A stretch of DNA of 64,000 bases from positions 496,001 through 560,000 of the forward strand of contig NZ_JABAIL010000005.1 in the NCBI RefSeq assembly GCF_012641475.1, written 5' to 3'. A program made the translations under genes and the position numbers. The notes beneath the pieces are model-generated. The model was not told where the DNA came from, searched no databases, and worked only from the letters and a program-made list of their open reading frames with translations. This stretch comes from Flammeovirga agarivorans (lineage in GTDB: Bacteria; Bacteroidota; Bacteroidia; Cytophagales; Flammeovirgaceae). Positions 39,175 to 47,973 of the stretch are shown here, one piece after another. Each line of letters opens with the position of its first letter. The stretch's first letter is position 1.

Positions 39175-40110
39175 TTATGCTTTCGACATTTCAGTTCTAG
39201 CTTCAATAACTTTTTCTAAACCATCTTCTAGTAATGTAAGAGGACGTTGAAGTACTTCTTTCATCTTTTCGATATCTGGTTGTCTTCTAGACATGTCACC
39301 TTCTTTTAAAGGATCTAGGTATACAATTTCAGAAGCAGAACCTGTAGTTTGAATGATTTTTTCTGCTAGTTCTTTAATTGTAGTAATTCGATCATTACCC
39401 ACATTCATGACATCATTTACACACATGTCATTCTCAAGAAGTTGTATGGTCACTTCGATGTTGTCTTCAATAAAGCAGAATGTCCTCGTTTGGGAACCAT
39501 CACCATAAATTGTAATAGGTTCGTTTTTAAGGGCTGCATCAATAAACTTCGACATTACAAAGTCAGTACTTTGTTTGGGGCCGTAAGTATTGAAGAAACG
39601 AAGAATAGTATAGTCTAAATCAAACTCTTGCTTGAAAGATCTGCAATATGCTTCTCCTAAGTTCTTAACAATTGCATAAGGAAGTCTTGAGTTTAATGGT
39701 GTAGTATGCTCATGTTGTGGTAAATGAACAGGTTCGCCGTACACCTCAGATGAAGAAGAATAGAAGACCCTTTTCACTCCTGTATTCTTGCATAATCTTA
39801 ATACGTTTTCGATGCCTTGGATATCTTCCAGTACAAGTACAGGGTTTTCCAAAGTACGCTTTACGCCTACTACCGCAGCGTAATGAAATACGTAATCAAA
39901 TTTATACGAAGTCATAATCGCTGCAATTTCTTCGTAACGATTGACATCACATTTAATGAATTTGCAGTTAGGATGTTTGGGTACTTTCCAAGCCTCGCCA
40001 GTAAGGAAGTTGTCAACACAGACAACAAAATTATCTGGGTTTTCAAGGAGTTTATCTGCTAGTGAACTTGGAACAAAACCAGCTCCACCTGTGATTAAAA
40101 ATTTTCTCAT
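39175..40110 (-). CDS. NAD-dependent sugar epimerase/dehydratase
   Basis: A 311-residue extended short-chain dehydrogenase/reductase. The N-terminal TGGAGFVPSSLADKLL is the GxxGxx dinucleotide loop with FVPSS in place of the usual FIGSH. SSSSEVYGEP and the active-site pair in YAIVKNLGEAY (YxxxK) follow, and RFFNTYGP marks the substrate loop. The overall pattern is close to UDP-glucuronate decarboxylases and UDP-glucose 4-epimerases; the exact reaction cannot be assigned. It probably supplies an activated sugar for surface polysaccharide. It stands alone between two terminators or promoters. Confidence 0.88.
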   Translation of the reverse strand: MRKFLITGGAGFVPSSLADKLLENPDNFVVCVDNFLTGEAWKVPKHPNCKFIKCDVNRYEEIAAIMTSYKFDYVFHYAAVVGVKRTLENPVLVLEDIQGIENVLRLCKNTGVKRVFYSSSSEVYGEPVHLPQHEHTTPLNSRLPYAIVKNLGEAYCRSFKQEFDLDYTILRFFNTYGPKQSTDFVMSKFIDAALKNEPITIYGDGSQTRTFCFIEDNIEVTIQLLENDMCVNDVMNVGNDRITTIKELAEKIIQTTGSASEIVYLDPLKEGDMSRRQPDIEKMKEVLQRPLTLLEDGLEKVIEARTEMSKA

Positions 40111-40179
40111 ATGAATGATGATAATGTGAGACTCTTAGCTTAAAGAAGCCTCTAGTATATTATTATGAGCTTAATGTGC

Positions 40180-40881
40180 TTAGCTATTTATTTCAATGAA
40201 TTTCTTGATAGCATCTTTGGTTGCCAAGAGTACTAGTTTATCACCTTTTTGTAATGTGGAGTTAACTTCTTTTGGATTACGAATTAAGTGATCTCTATAT
40301 TCGACAAAACCTAATGCATTGACCTCTTCATGTGTTCTTCTCAAGGCAATAACATCAGCTCCATAAGTGCCTTCTAAATCTAAATCATCAATAAACTTAC
40401 CAATTGTACGTTTGGGCACAATAACTTCGACAACTTCATAGTCATCGGGTAATTTCATGAAAGATTGAATCTCTGGATTTAGAATCATTTCTGCGGTCAT
40501 TTTACCAACCTCGTCCTCCGGGAGGAGAATTTCTGTTACCCCAAGCTTTTGTAAAATGATCTTCTGTTGATCACTTACAGCTCTTGCGATAATACGTTTT
40601 ACTTTTAATTCTAATAGAAGTACAGTAGTTAGTAATAAACCTTCAACGTTTTCACCGATGGCTACCAAAACAGCATCCATTTCTGTGATTGATTGAGATT
40701 TTAACGCTTTTACGTCAGTTGAGTCTAAAGCAACAGCATAAGCTACATCGTCTTTGATAAGATCAACCAGTTCAATTTCTCTATCAATGGCCATCACTTC
40801 GGCTCCTAATGATGCTAAGTTTCTAGCAACTGAAGAGCCGAACTGACCTAAACCAATGATTGCATATTTTCCGTCTGCCAT
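40180..40881 (-). CDS. TrkA/KtrA-type potassium channel regulatory protein
   Basis: A 233-residue cytoplasmic RCK protein. RCK_N (residues about 1-125) has the nucleotide loop IIGLGQFGSSVARNLASLGA, an acidic DREIELVDLI strand end and SDQQKIILQKLGVTEILLPE. RCK_C (about 140-230) has the usual RTIGKFIDDLDLEGTYGADV pattern. Such proteins gate a Trk/Ktr K+ membrane subunit in response to NAD(H)/ATP/c-di-AMP. No membrane subunit gene is adjacent. The gene lies 45 bases downstream of udk on the same strand, so the two may share a transcript. Confidence 0.9.
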   Translation of the reverse strand: MADGKYAIIGLGQFGSSVARNLASLGAEVMAIDREIELVDLIKDDVAYAVALDSTDVKALKSQSITEMDAVLVAIGENVEGLLLTTVLLLELKVKRIIARAVSDQQKIILQKLGVTEILLPEDEVGKMTAEMILNPEIQSFMKLPDDYEVVEVIVPKRTIGKFIDDLDLEGTYGADVIALRRTHEEVNALGFVEYRDHLIRNPKEVNSTLQKGDKLVLLATKDAIKKFIEINS

Positions 40882-40926
40882 ATTTCCTTCTTATTGAAAA
40901 CTGAATTCTAACGGAAAATTATGACC

Positions 40927-41541
40927 TTATATCTTACCAAGCAAAAATGTTTTAACAACTTCTAAGGCTACATCGAAGTTTCTGTCATTTCTAACAATTA
41001 AATCGACATTTTCTTTATGAGGTTTGATATAGTTCTCATAAGCAGGCATTACGTGGTTTTCATAACGGTACAATACATCATTGATATCGTATCCTCTTTC
41101 CACATTGTCTCTTTTGATACGTCTACTTAGTTTTAGGTGAGCTTTAGCTTCAATAAAAAGCTTTAGGTCGATCATTTCTAAAACTCTTGGATCATGGAAT
41201 ACAAAAATACCTTCCAAGATGATTACTCTTTTAGGAATGAAAGTAAGCATTTTAGGTTCTGCCTCTGCGTTGTTGAAAGTATATTCTTTGATATGAACTT
41301 CTTCACCTTTCTTTAAACGCTGTAAATCTTGGTAGAACTTCTCTAAATCAATAGAATAGGGTGTGTCAAAATTTTTGATCCCTTTTGCATCTTCAGGCTG
41401 CTTTTCTTTTTCGATGTAGTAATTGTCTTGAGAAACTGTACAGATGTTCTCTTCGCCAATCATGTCCACTAGATTATTGATAAAAGTAGTTTTGCCAGAT
41501 CCGCTACCGCCTGTGATACCAATGATAAAAGGAGTTTCCAT
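40927..41541 (-). CDS. udk: Uridine kinase
   Basis: About 204 residues from the ATG at 41541 (METPFIIGITGGSGSGKTTF). P-loop GGSGSGKT lies at about residues 10-17, QDNYYIEKE carries the nucleoside-binding aspartate, and IILEGIFVFHDPRV and RRIKRDNVERGYDINDVLYR (lid arginines) complete the uridine kinase pattern. It phosphorylates uridine and cytidine in pyrimidine salvage. The frame runs 20 codons further upstream, but the TACTTTTG promoter element at 41585-41592 falls inside that extension, which makes the internal ATG the real start. Confidence 0.95.
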   Translation of the reverse strand: METPFIIGITGGSGSGKTTFINNLVDMIGEENICTVSQDNYYIEKEKQPEDAKGIKNFDTPYSIDLEKFYQDLQRLKKGEEVHIKEYTFNNAEAEPKMLTFIPKRVIILEGIFVFHDPRVLEMIDLKLFIEAKAHLKLSRRIKRDNVERGYDINDVLYRYENHVMPAYENYIKPHKENVDLIVRNDRNFDVALEVVKTFLLGKI

Positions 41542-41584
41542 TCTATTTTCTGATTCTAAAAGCTTTATGTTTATAATAAAGAGA

Positions 41585-41592
41585 CAAAAGTA
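41585..41592 (-). promoter_or_regulatory. Promoter -7 element of udk
   Basis: On the minus strand TACTTTTG matches TAnnTTTG exactly, 43 bases before the udk ATG, and decides against the longer upstream start. Confidence 0.65.
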
Positions 41593-41795
41593 ATCATTCA
41601 TTTTCAGTTTATGTGTTTTCTATAAATATTCATTAGTAATTAAAAGGATAAATCTTAGTAATATTCAATTTTTAGAGATTGAAATATAACTTAATTAAGA
41701 AGGATGTACTAGACGACAGTGTATTGTTAAAAAAGTTTGAATCCCCAAATAGAAAATACCTATAAATGGTTATTGTTGTCAAAATCTGTTAACAG

Positions 41796-41803
41796 TACTT
41801 TTG
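41796..41803 (+). promoter_or_regulatory. Promoter -7 element of a candidate small RNA
   Basis: TACTTTTG matches TAnnTTTG exactly, with TTG at 41776-41778 and another at 41773-41775 (spacers 17 and 20). It lies in a 505-base region without a convincing gene. Confidence 0.55.
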
Positions 41804-41808
41804 TAGTG

Positions 41809-41982
41809 CAGGAAGGTTCTTTACCCTTAATTGTTTTTCCACAACTAGGAAAGGCAAAAATGCCAATGTTACTAATGTGTATAATTTTTTTAGCTAACAG
41901 ATTATTTTTTGATTTATAACGTAATTACTATCACTAACGTAAACAAAAGAAACTAGGAGATCATTTGATGGTCTCCTTTTTT
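41809..41982 (+). ncRNA. Candidate small RNA with its own promoter and terminator
   Basis: A transcript starting about 6 bases after the TACTTTTG element would run about 170 nucleotides to a strong hairpin at 41955-41977 (AGGAGATCAT / ATGGTCTCCT, three-base loop) followed by six T bases. No ORF with a proper start and composition fills it: a 60-codon frame in this area begins at a TTG upstream of the promoter. GGAAAGGCAAAAATGCC inside could form a GGCA-AAAA-TGCC hairpin. It does not match an RNA family I know. It might instead be a terminated leader of the gene at 42047. Confidence 0.4.
41955..41982 (+). terminator. Strong intrinsic terminator in the udk-protease gap
   Basis: Ten-pair stem AGGAGATCAT / ATGGTCTCCT with one wobble, a three-base loop, and a T run. 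It faces the plus direction and has no annotated gene before it on that strand. Confidence 0.85.
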
Positions 41983-42046
41983 GTTTAAGAGCTTTTAAAT
42001 CACTATCTTAAAAGGGAAATCAACAAGCCAACTACTACTATTTACT

Positions 42047-43342
42047 ATGAGAAATCACTCTTTAATCAGGTGTCTGTTGGTGAATTTGCTATTCTCTATT
42101 TTCTCACCAATCGACCTTTTCGCCCAACAAGCACATCCTCATTTGAAAAATCTTGTATTTCAGAATGAGAGTAAAAAGTATGTGCAAATTCCTTTTACTA
42201 TGGTTAATAATCTTATGGTTATTCAAGTAAGTATTAATCATTCAGATTCCCTTAATTTTATTTTTGATTCGGGAGTTACTTATCCTATCGTTAGTGACCC
42301 TACGATTATTGATGAATTAAATTTCGAACCCCGAAAAATTAGAGAGGTTGATATTAAAGGTTGGGGTACTGGTGAAGATGTACATGCATATCATACTTGG
42401 GGTAATACGATAGAAATAAAAGGGGTAGAAGGGCTTAATCAAGATATCATATATGCGAGTAAGGATGTGTTGTTGCTTTCTAAAAACATGGGTGTAAAAG
42501 TACATGGATTGATTGGAGCTACAATTTTTAATCACTTCGTTGTACAAGTGGATTATCAAAAAAAGGTAATAACACTTTACAAACAAGATTATTATGCATC
42601 CAAGAAAAGAATAAAATATAAAAAGCGATATGAGTGTTTTCCTGTGGAGATAAAAAGGAATAGATGTTATATGACAACGACAATATTCTCTTCAGAAACA
42701 AATTCGTTTGAAAATCTAAATTTATTAGTAGATACCGGAGCAAGTCATGCTTTATCAGTTTTTGAATCGGAAAATACGCCATTAAAAGCATCTTTAAAAG
42801 CAATTCGAGATCACCTTGGTGTGGGAATTAATGGAGATCTTTATGGTAAGGTAAATCGATTGGATCAATTAAAAATAGGAGATTTTCTTCTTGAAAACCC
42901 AATTGTGAAATACCCTGAATTTAACAGCCTTAATCAGAACCTGTTCGATAAAAGCAGACATGGAAGTATTGGTTCAGAGGTCTTAAGAAGATTTACTGTA
43001 GTTTTTGATTATCATAACAAGGAAATCCTATTAAAGAAAAATAATGATTTTAGAGATGAGTTTTCCTATAATCATTTAGGGCTTGAATTTAATAATCCAT
43101 ATCCTGGATTACCTTATTTTGAAGTTTCTCAGATTAGAGAATTATCCCCGGCGTTTAAAGCAGGAATTAAGAAAGGAGATCGATTGGTGCAAGTGAATGG
43201 CCAAGCGATATCATTAATGTCTGTAGATGAAGTTAGAACATTGTTTAGAGGTAAAGATGGTAGAAAACTATCCTTAGAAATCGAAGACAAATCAGGCAGT
43301 TATAAAGAGTATACATTAACGTTAGAAGATCCTTTCAAATAG
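42047..43342 (+). CDS. Exported retropepsin-like aspartic protease with PDZ domain
   Basis: A 431-residue protein. The signal peptide covers about residues 1-26 (IDLFA-QQAH). Two aspartic protease half-sites are visible: FDSGVTYPIVSD with D near 75 and LLVDTGASHALSVF with D near 229, so the chain may form a two-lobed active site of the retropepsin-like group common in Bacteroidota. A PDZ domain fills about 345-430 (SPAFKAGIKKGDRLVQVNGQ). The substrate is unknown; periplasmic or surface processing is likely. It is convergent with birA, two bases apart. Confidence 0.86.
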   Translation: MRNHSLIRCLLVNLLFSIFSPIDLFAQQAHPHLKNLVFQNESKKYVQIPFTMVNNLMVIQVSINHSDSLNFIFDSGVTYPIVSDPTIIDELNFEPRKIREVDIKGWGTGEDVHAYHTWGNTIEIKGVEGLNQDIIYASKDVLLLSKNMGVKVHGLIGATIFNHFVVQVDYQKKVITLYKQDYYASKKRIKYKKRYECFPVEIKRNRCYMTTTIFSSETNSFENLNLLVDTGASHALSVFESENTPLKASLKAIRDHLGVGINGDLYGKVNRLDQLKIGDFLLENPIVKYPEFNSLNQNLFDKSRHGSIGSEVLRRFTVVFDYHNKEILLKKNNDFRDEFSYNHLGLEFNNPYPGLPYFEVSQIRELSPAFKAGIKKGDRLVQVNGQAISLMSVDEVRTLFRGKDGRKLSLEIEDKSGSYKEYTLTLEDPFK

Positions 43343-43343
43343 C

Positions 43344-44123
43344 CTAATAGATGTGTTTTACTTCTTTGAAAGCATAGTGTTTTACTTCTTTGTTTTCTTT
43401 TGCAATAGAAATACAGCCATAATCATTCACGCCAAGAATTACTCCATTGAATCTTTCTCGAGTTCCATCAGGATTAACTTCTTCGAATAATCCTTCCTCT
43501 TGGAACCAAAACATATTATCGTAATACTCTCTTTTTAACCTATCAATCTCTCCATTTTTTAATTGATGATAGCGTTTGTCCAGATTCTCCAAAAGTAGCT
43601 GTGAAGCATAGTTCAGATTCATCTTTTTACCAGTTTCTATAAACAATGAAGTGGCAGGGAAGTTTCCATTAAAAGAGGTCTGATTAATATTTAAACCTAT
43701 TCCAACGATAGAATTTGAAATTTTTCTACCACTCAAATAGTTTTCTATCAAAATTCCACATATCTTTTTATTGTCAATTAAAATGTCGTTCGGCCATTTT
43801 ATTTTGACATTGCTTGAGTAAAGAGATGTTATAGTGTCATAAACACCAAGGGAAACTGCTATATTCATAGTAAATTGGTCCTTGGCTTCAATGAAATGAG
43901 GCTGAAGAAAACATGATAAAGTAATATTACTATCTGCTTGACATTCCCAAGCATTGCCTCTTTGACCTCTACCTTTTGTCTGATCAGAAGTAACGACAGT
44001 TGTTCCTTCTTCTATGACCTTATTAGAAATCAATTGGTTGAGGTAGTCATTTGTAGAATGACAAGACGGCACATATATGACACTTTTACCGATAATAGAC
44101 GTATTGGCAGAAATTTTATACAA
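43344..44123 (-). CDS. birA: Biotin--[acetyl-CoA-carboxylase] ligase BirA
   Basis: A 259-residue cytoplasmic ligase that activates biotin as biotinyl-AMP and attaches it to the carrier lysine of acetyl-CoA carboxylase. Motifs are VPSCHSTNDYLNQL, QTKGRGQRGNAW (biotin/ATP loop, about residue 47), VKIKWPNDILIDNKKICGIL (active-site lysine region) and VGIGLNIN. There is no N-terminal helix-turn-helix, so it is a ligase only and not a repressor. The start codon appears to be TTG at 44123. The stop is 2 bases from the convergent protease stop. Confidence 0.94.
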   Translation of the reverse strand: MYKISANTSIIGKSVIYVPSCHSTNDYLNQLISNKVIEEGTTVVTSDQTKGRGQRGNAWECQADSNITLSCFLQPHFIEAKDQFTMNIAVSLGVYDTITSLYSSNVKIKWPNDILIDNKKICGILIENYLSGRKISNSIVGIGLNINQTSFNGNFPATSLFIETGKKMNLNYASQLLLENLDKRYHQLKNGEIDRLKREYYDNMFWFQEEGLFEEVNPDGTRERFNGVILGVNDYGCISIAKENKEVKHYAFKEVKHIY

Positions 44124-44131
44124 CTATTTAT

Positions 44132-44139
44132 TACTTTTG
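44132..44139 (+). promoter_or_regulatory. Possible promoter -7 element for rsfS-ftsH
   Basis: TACTTTTG matches TAnnTTTG exactly, 145 bases before the rsfS ATG and just beyond the divergent birA start. No closer match was seen. Confidence 0.4.
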
Positions 44140-44284
44140 TTTAGAAATGACATGTAATTCAGCCTTATTAAATTTGAGTACTGAATTTGCAGTGCAATAA
44201 TACAAGATTAGAAATTAAAATAACAAATCGGCAAATCCACCATTATCAGAAAAGATTTTATTGGGGGTAGCCCATTATAAAAAT

Positions 44285-44650
44285 ATGAGTAAAACAATAA
44301 ATGTAGAGGAGTTAGCACATATCGTTGCTAAAGGGATGCAGGAGAAGAAAGCACAAAATATTGAAATATTAGATTTAAGAAAAGTTAAGAACGGAGTGAC
44401 AGATTTCTTTGTAATCTGTACAGCTTCATCGGATACACAAGTAGATGCTATTGTTGATAGCATTGAAAAAGAAGTAAAAGATGCTAACGGAGAAAAGCCT
44501 TGGGCTACTGAAGGTACAGGTTCTCAAGGTTGGGCGCTTTTAGATTATGTGAATGTAGTGGCTCACGTTTTCCTTCCTAAGAAAAGAGAATTTTATGCTC
44601 TAGAAGAGCTTTGGGGAGATGCGAAAGTGTTTAAACTACCAACTGAATAA
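44285..44650 (+). CDS. rsfS: Ribosomal silencing factor RsfS
   Basis: About 121 residues from the ATG at 44285 (MSKTINVEELAHIV); an upstream frame to 44261 starts only with TTG. RsfS binds ribosomal protein L14 and blocks joining of the subunits when nutrients are short. The family pattern is clear: ILDLRKVKNGVTDFFVICTA, SSDTQVDAIVDSI, GWALLDYVNVVAHVFLP and REFYALEELWGDAK. It lies 36 bases before ftsH, an order often seen in Bacteroidota, and probably shares its transcript. Confidence 0.95.
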   Translation: MSKTINVEELAHIVAKGMQEKKAQNIEILDLRKVKNGVTDFFVICTASSDTQVDAIVDSIEKEVKDANGEKPWATEGTGSQGWALLDYVNVVAHVFLPKKREFYALEELWGDAKVFKLPTE

Positions 44651-44686
44651 AAAGAATAATTAACATTTTAATATCAGTATTTTAGA

Positions 44687-46753
44687 ATGGATCAGAACAA
44701 AAGGAATATTCCTAAGAATCCAATGCCGAAAAATAACTATCAAGTATGGATGCTTGTGGCACTTATTCTTGTAGTTGTGGGTTTGGCATACTTCAGTAAG
44801 AGCAGTACTACTGAGACAACAACACTTCATGAATTCAAGACGATGTTGAAAGATGGTGATGTAGAAGAAATCACTATCGTAAATAATAGATGGGTAGAAG
44901 TTGTATTAAATAACAAAGCCCTTCAAAAGTCAAAATATAGTAAAATCCAGCAAGAACGTAGTCCGTTTTCTGTAGTGACTAAGGAACCGAACTATCGTTT
45001 CCAAATCGCTTCAGCAGACCACTTTCTTAAAGAATTTGATGATACTCAAAGCGATATCCCTGAAAAGGATAAAGTGCCTTATAAAGTAGAATCAAGAGAA
45101 AGTTTTGGTACTTGGTTTATGAGTACAGGTTTCTTATTCGTACTACTTTTTGGTTTCTGGTTCTTAATGAGACGTATGGCAGGCGGAGGAGCAGGCGGAC
45201 AGATTTTTAATATTGGAAAATCTAAAGCGCAAATGTTCGATGCTAATCATGTAAAAGTAACATTCAAAGATGTTGCAGGTCTTGATGAGGCAAAAGAAGA
45301 AGTAGAGGAAATCGTTGATTTCTTGAAAAATTCTAAAAAATATACTGACCTAGGTGGTAAGATTCCTAAAGGTGTTTTACTTGTAGGCCCTCCCGGTACC
45401 GGTAAAACGTTATTAGCAAAAGCAGTGGCAGGTGAAGCAGGTGTTCCTTTCTTCTCTATGTCAGGTTCTGACTTTGTTGAAATGTTTGTTGGTGTAGGTG
45501 CTGCAAGAGTTAGAGACCTTTTCAAACAAGCTAAAGAAAAAGCCCCTTGTATTATCTTTATCGATGAGATTGATGCAATTGGTCGTTCAAGAGGTAAAGG
45601 ATCTATGCCAGGTTCTAATGATGAGAGAGAGAATACCTTGAACTCATTATTAGTTGAAATGGATGGTTTCGGAACTGATTCAGGTGTAATTATCCTTGCT
45701 GCGACTAACCGTCCGGATGTATTGGATAGTGCATTGATGAGAGCGGGTCGTTTTGATCGTCAGATTTCAGTAGATAAGCCAGATATTAATGGTCGTGAGC
45801 AAATCTTTAATGTTCATCTTAAGCCTATTAAAGTAAGCAAAGATGTGAATGCAAAAGAATTAGCGACACAGACTCCAGGTTTTGCAGGTGCAGAATTAGC
45901 CAACGTTTGTAATGAAGCCGCATTAATTGCAGCAAGAAATAACAAACCAGCTGTGGAGATGGATGACTTTATGGCAGCCATCGACAGAGTAATTGGTGGT
46001 CTTGAGAAGAAAAATAAAATAATCTCTAAAGAAGAGAAGCGTATTGTAGCTTATCACGAGGCAGGTCATGCAGTAACAGGATGGTTCCTAGAGCATGCCA
46101 ACCCATTAGTGAAAGTAAGTATCGTACCTCGTGGTGTTGCTGCGTTAGGTTATGCTCAGTACTTACCAAAAGAGCAATACTTAAATACTACTGAAGAGAT
46201 GATGGATGAAATCTGTATGACTTTAGGTGGTCGTGCAGCTGAAGAAATTATCTTTGGTCGTATCTCGACAGGTGCATTAAGTGATTTAGAGCGTACCACT
46301 AAAATGGCATACAGTATGGTGTCTATTTATGGTATGAACGATAAAATTGGTCACCTGTCTTTCTATGACCCAAATAGAAGTGAATTTAGCTCTAGACCTT
46401 ACTCAGAAGCCTTAGCTGAAAAGATTGATGAGGAAGTGAAGAATCTTATTGATGCGATGTATAAACGTACATTGGCATTGTTAAGAGATCATTCAGATGC
46501 CTTAGAGTCTTTAGCACAACAACTTCTTGAGAAAGAGGTATTATATCAATCTGATCTTGTGAAGTTAATTGGTGAGCGTCCTTTTGATAAGAAGACAGTA
46601 TACCAAGAGTTTACTGAAGGAACTGAAGAAGCAAAAGTTGTAGAAGTAGAAGCAACTGAAGTGAAAGCGGAACAACCTTCAGAGGTGAAAAGTGAAACTT
46701 CTACTGGAGAAGATTCAAAAGAAACTCCAGATACACCAAAAGAAGAAGTATAG
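44687..46753 (+). CDS. ftsH: ATP-dependent zinc metalloprotease FtsH
   Basis: A 688-residue inner-membrane AAA+ protease that degrades damaged membrane proteins and short-lived regulators. Two membrane helices lie near residues 24-40 and 142-160. The AAA domain has Walker A GPPGTGKT at about 234, Walker [12 protein letters not shown] and the second region of homology with RAGRFDRQI. The zinc site HEAGH is near residue 457 with the third ligand in [14 protein letters not shown]. The C-terminal 45 residues are acidic and low-complexity, which is common in this phylum. It follows rsfS by 36 bases. Confidence 0.97.
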   Translation: MDQNKRNIPKNPMPKNNYQVWMLVALILVVVGLAYFSKSSTTETTTLHEFKTMLKDGDVEEITIVNNRWVEVVLNNKALQKSKYSKIQQERSPFSVVTKEPNYRFQIASADHFLKEFDDTQSDIPEKDKVPYKVESRESFGTWFMSTGFLFVLLFGFWFLMRRMAGGGAGGQIFNIGKSKAQMFDANHVKVTFKDVAGLDEAKEEVEEIVDFLKNSKKYTDLGGKIPKGVLLVGPPGTGKTLLAKAVAGEAGVPFFSMSGSDFVEMFVGVGAARVRDLFKQAKEKAPCIIFIDEIDAIGRSRGKGSMPGSNDERENTLNSLLVEMDGFGTDSGVIILAATNRPDVLDSALMRAGRFDRQISVDKPDINGREQIFNVHLKPIKVSKDVNAKELATQTPGFAGAELANVCNEAALIAARNNKPAVEMDDFMAAIDRVIGGLEKKNKIISKEEKRIVAYHEAGHAVTGWFLEHANPLVKVSIVPRGVAALGYAQYLPKEQYLNTTEEMMDEICMTLGGRAAEEIIFGRISTGALSDLERTTKMAYSMVSIYGMNDKIGHLSFYDPNRSEFSSRPYSEALAEKIDEEVKNLIDAMYKRTLALLRDHSDALESLAQQLLEKEVLYQSDLVKLIGERPFDKKTVYQEFTEGTEEAKVVEVEATEVKAEQPSEVKSETSTGEDSKETPDTPKEEV

Positions 46754-46777
46754 TGATTGAAAAATCATAAAAGATAT

Positions 46778-46812
46778 AAAGGTCATTCTAAGCAATTAGG
46801 ATGACCTTTTTT
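46778..46812 (+). terminator. Intrinsic terminator after ftsH
   Basis: Stem AAAGGTCAT / ATGACCTTT with an inner TCTAA/TTAGG arm and a T run. Confidence 0.9.
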
Positions 46813-46838
46813 GTGTACTAATGGTAGTTTTTTTGATG

Positions 46839-46854
46839 TTTTGTTCAAACAAAA
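46839..46854. promoter_or_regulatory. Candidate MarR operator, upstream copy
   Basis: TTTTGTTCAAACAAAA is an almost perfect 16-base palindrome. It is nearly identical to the second copy at 46908-46923, 69 bases further on, and both precede marR. Confidence 0.55.
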
Positions 46855-46907
46855 TTCGGAAAACTTGTTTTATTATTGAAATTATAGCTTATTGCGTGAT
46901 TAACATA

Positions 46908-46923
46908 TTTTGTTTAAACAAAT
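46908..46923. promoter_or_regulatory. Candidate MarR operator, downstream copy
   Basis: TTTTGTTTAAACAAAT contains a perfect 14-base palindrome, TTTGTTTAAACAAA. It ends 18 bases before the marR ATG, where bound protein would block transcription. Confidence 0.6.
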
Positions 46924-46941
46924 ACTATAGTACAAACAGCT

Positions 46942-47400
46942 ATGTCGATCGAAACAGATATCAACCAAAAATCATTCAGAGATCCTTTTCAAAAGGCATA
47001 CATAAATCTGATGTTTACCAACAACTGGCTTTTAAATCAGTCAAAGACTTGGTTTAAGAAGCAAGGTATTACCCACCAACAATATAATGTATTACGTATT
47101 CTAAGAGGAGCACATCCAAGTTGTATGAACCCTGGAAGTATAAAGGATGTGATGATTGATAAAAGCCCAGATTTGACGAGATTGATCGATCGTCTTATCG
47201 AGAAAGGTTTTGTTCAAAGAGAGACTTGTGGAAGCAATAGGAGGAAGGTAGATGTGATTATCACGCAATCTGGCCTTGATAAGCTCGCAGAACTTGATCC
47301 ACATGAAGAAGAGGTGATGAGTTCGTTTAAAAATATCTCCGCAGGGGAAGCAGAGCAATTAAGCGATTTGTTGGATAGATTGAGAGGGTCAAATGACTAG
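46942..47400 (+). CDS. MarR-family transcriptional regulator
   Basis: A 152-residue winged-helix regulator. HQQYNVLRILRGAHPSCMNP, the recognition region IDKSPDLTRLIDRLIEKGFV and the wing in RETCGSNRRKVDVIITQSG are in MarR order. The gene is alone, after the ftsH terminator and before a convergent gene. Two palindromes of the form TTTTGTTnAAACAAA directly upstream suggest that it represses itself. No neighbouring transporter or enzyme is an obvious target, so its effector and regulon are unknown. Confidence 0.93.
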   Translation: MSIETDINQKSFRDPFQKAYINLMFTNNWLLNQSKTWFKKQGITHQQYNVLRILRGAHPSCMNPGSIKDVMIDKSPDLTRLIDRLIEKGFVQRETCGSNRRKVDVIITQSGLDKLAELDPHEEEVMSSFKNISAGEAEQLSDLLDRLRGSND

Positions 47401-47427
47401 AAAATATAAATGGTTGTGTAGTTCATC

Positions 47428-47856
47428 TTAATGTGAATTCACAACCATTCTTCTTGTAACTCTATTTGTGCCATTCAACACTGAAATAAAATATAACCCT
47501 TCAGAAACATTTGTTTTCGGCTTAAACTTAAAGTGTACTTGGTGTGAGTCTACAGATAAGTCCATACGATAAACTAAATTACCAATTGTATTGTATAATA
47601 GAATCTGAACTGAATATCCTCTGTCAATACCTTTGATTTCCATATCCACGTCAATATTGTTATTCTCTAAAACAACAGGATTGGGAAGAATTTCAAAAGA
47701 AAGAGGTTGGTTGTCTTCTACATAAATATTTTTTTGAGGTAAATCTAAGTTGCTTGCATTTGCTTGATGCAATGAGAAGATTCCAAAAAGAAATATCCAC
47801 ATGTAGTATTTTACGATGTTACGTGTTTTGAAAAAGTAACTTTCATGTGATTTCAT
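47428..47856 (-). CDS. Minimal secreted protein made mainly of a T9SS type A sorting domain
   Basis: A 142-residue exported protein. A hydrophobic signal region lies at about residues 19-34 (MWIFLFGIFSLHQANA, cleavage before SNLD). After about 25 linker residues it is all sorting domain: FEILPNPVVLENNNID opens it, and VSEGLYFISVLNGTNRVTRR ends it. No passenger domain is present, unlike the cargo genes at 18378-26851. It may be a real small cell-surface protein, or the C-terminal remnant of a longer cargo gene that kept or gained a signal peptide. The frame is intact. It is convergent with marR. Confidence 0.75.
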   Translation of the reverse strand: MKSHESYFFKTRNIVKYYMWIFLFGIFSLHQANASNLDLPQKNIYVEDNQPLSFEILPNPVVLENNNIDVDMEIKGIDRGYSVQILLYNTIGNLVYRMDLSVDSHQVHFKFKPKTNVSEGLYFISVLNGTNRVTRRMVVNSH

Positions 47857-47938
47857 AGTAATTAAAGCGTAAAAGTGTTGTATAGGCAGATTTCTTTGAT
47901 GTTGATCTTTAATATCTGAAAAAACTCGCAGTTTTCAA

Positions 47939-47972
47939 ACAAAAAAAGCCAACACATTGCTGTATTGGCTTT
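47939..47972 (-). terminator. Terminator of the tRNA-Lys/Leu operon
   Basis: On the minus strand AAAGCCAA pairs with TTGGCTTT and is followed by a T run directly after the last tRNA-Lys. Confidence 0.88.
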
Positions 47973-47973
47973 G

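Noticed and set aside
41737-41919. 60-codon plus-strand frame
   Set aside because: It starts with TTG before a promoter element that would lie inside it, and the product has no coherent composition.
46821-47057. 78-codon plus-strand frame before marR
   Set aside because: It overlaps the marR start in another frame and covers the operator palindromes; no similarity is evident.
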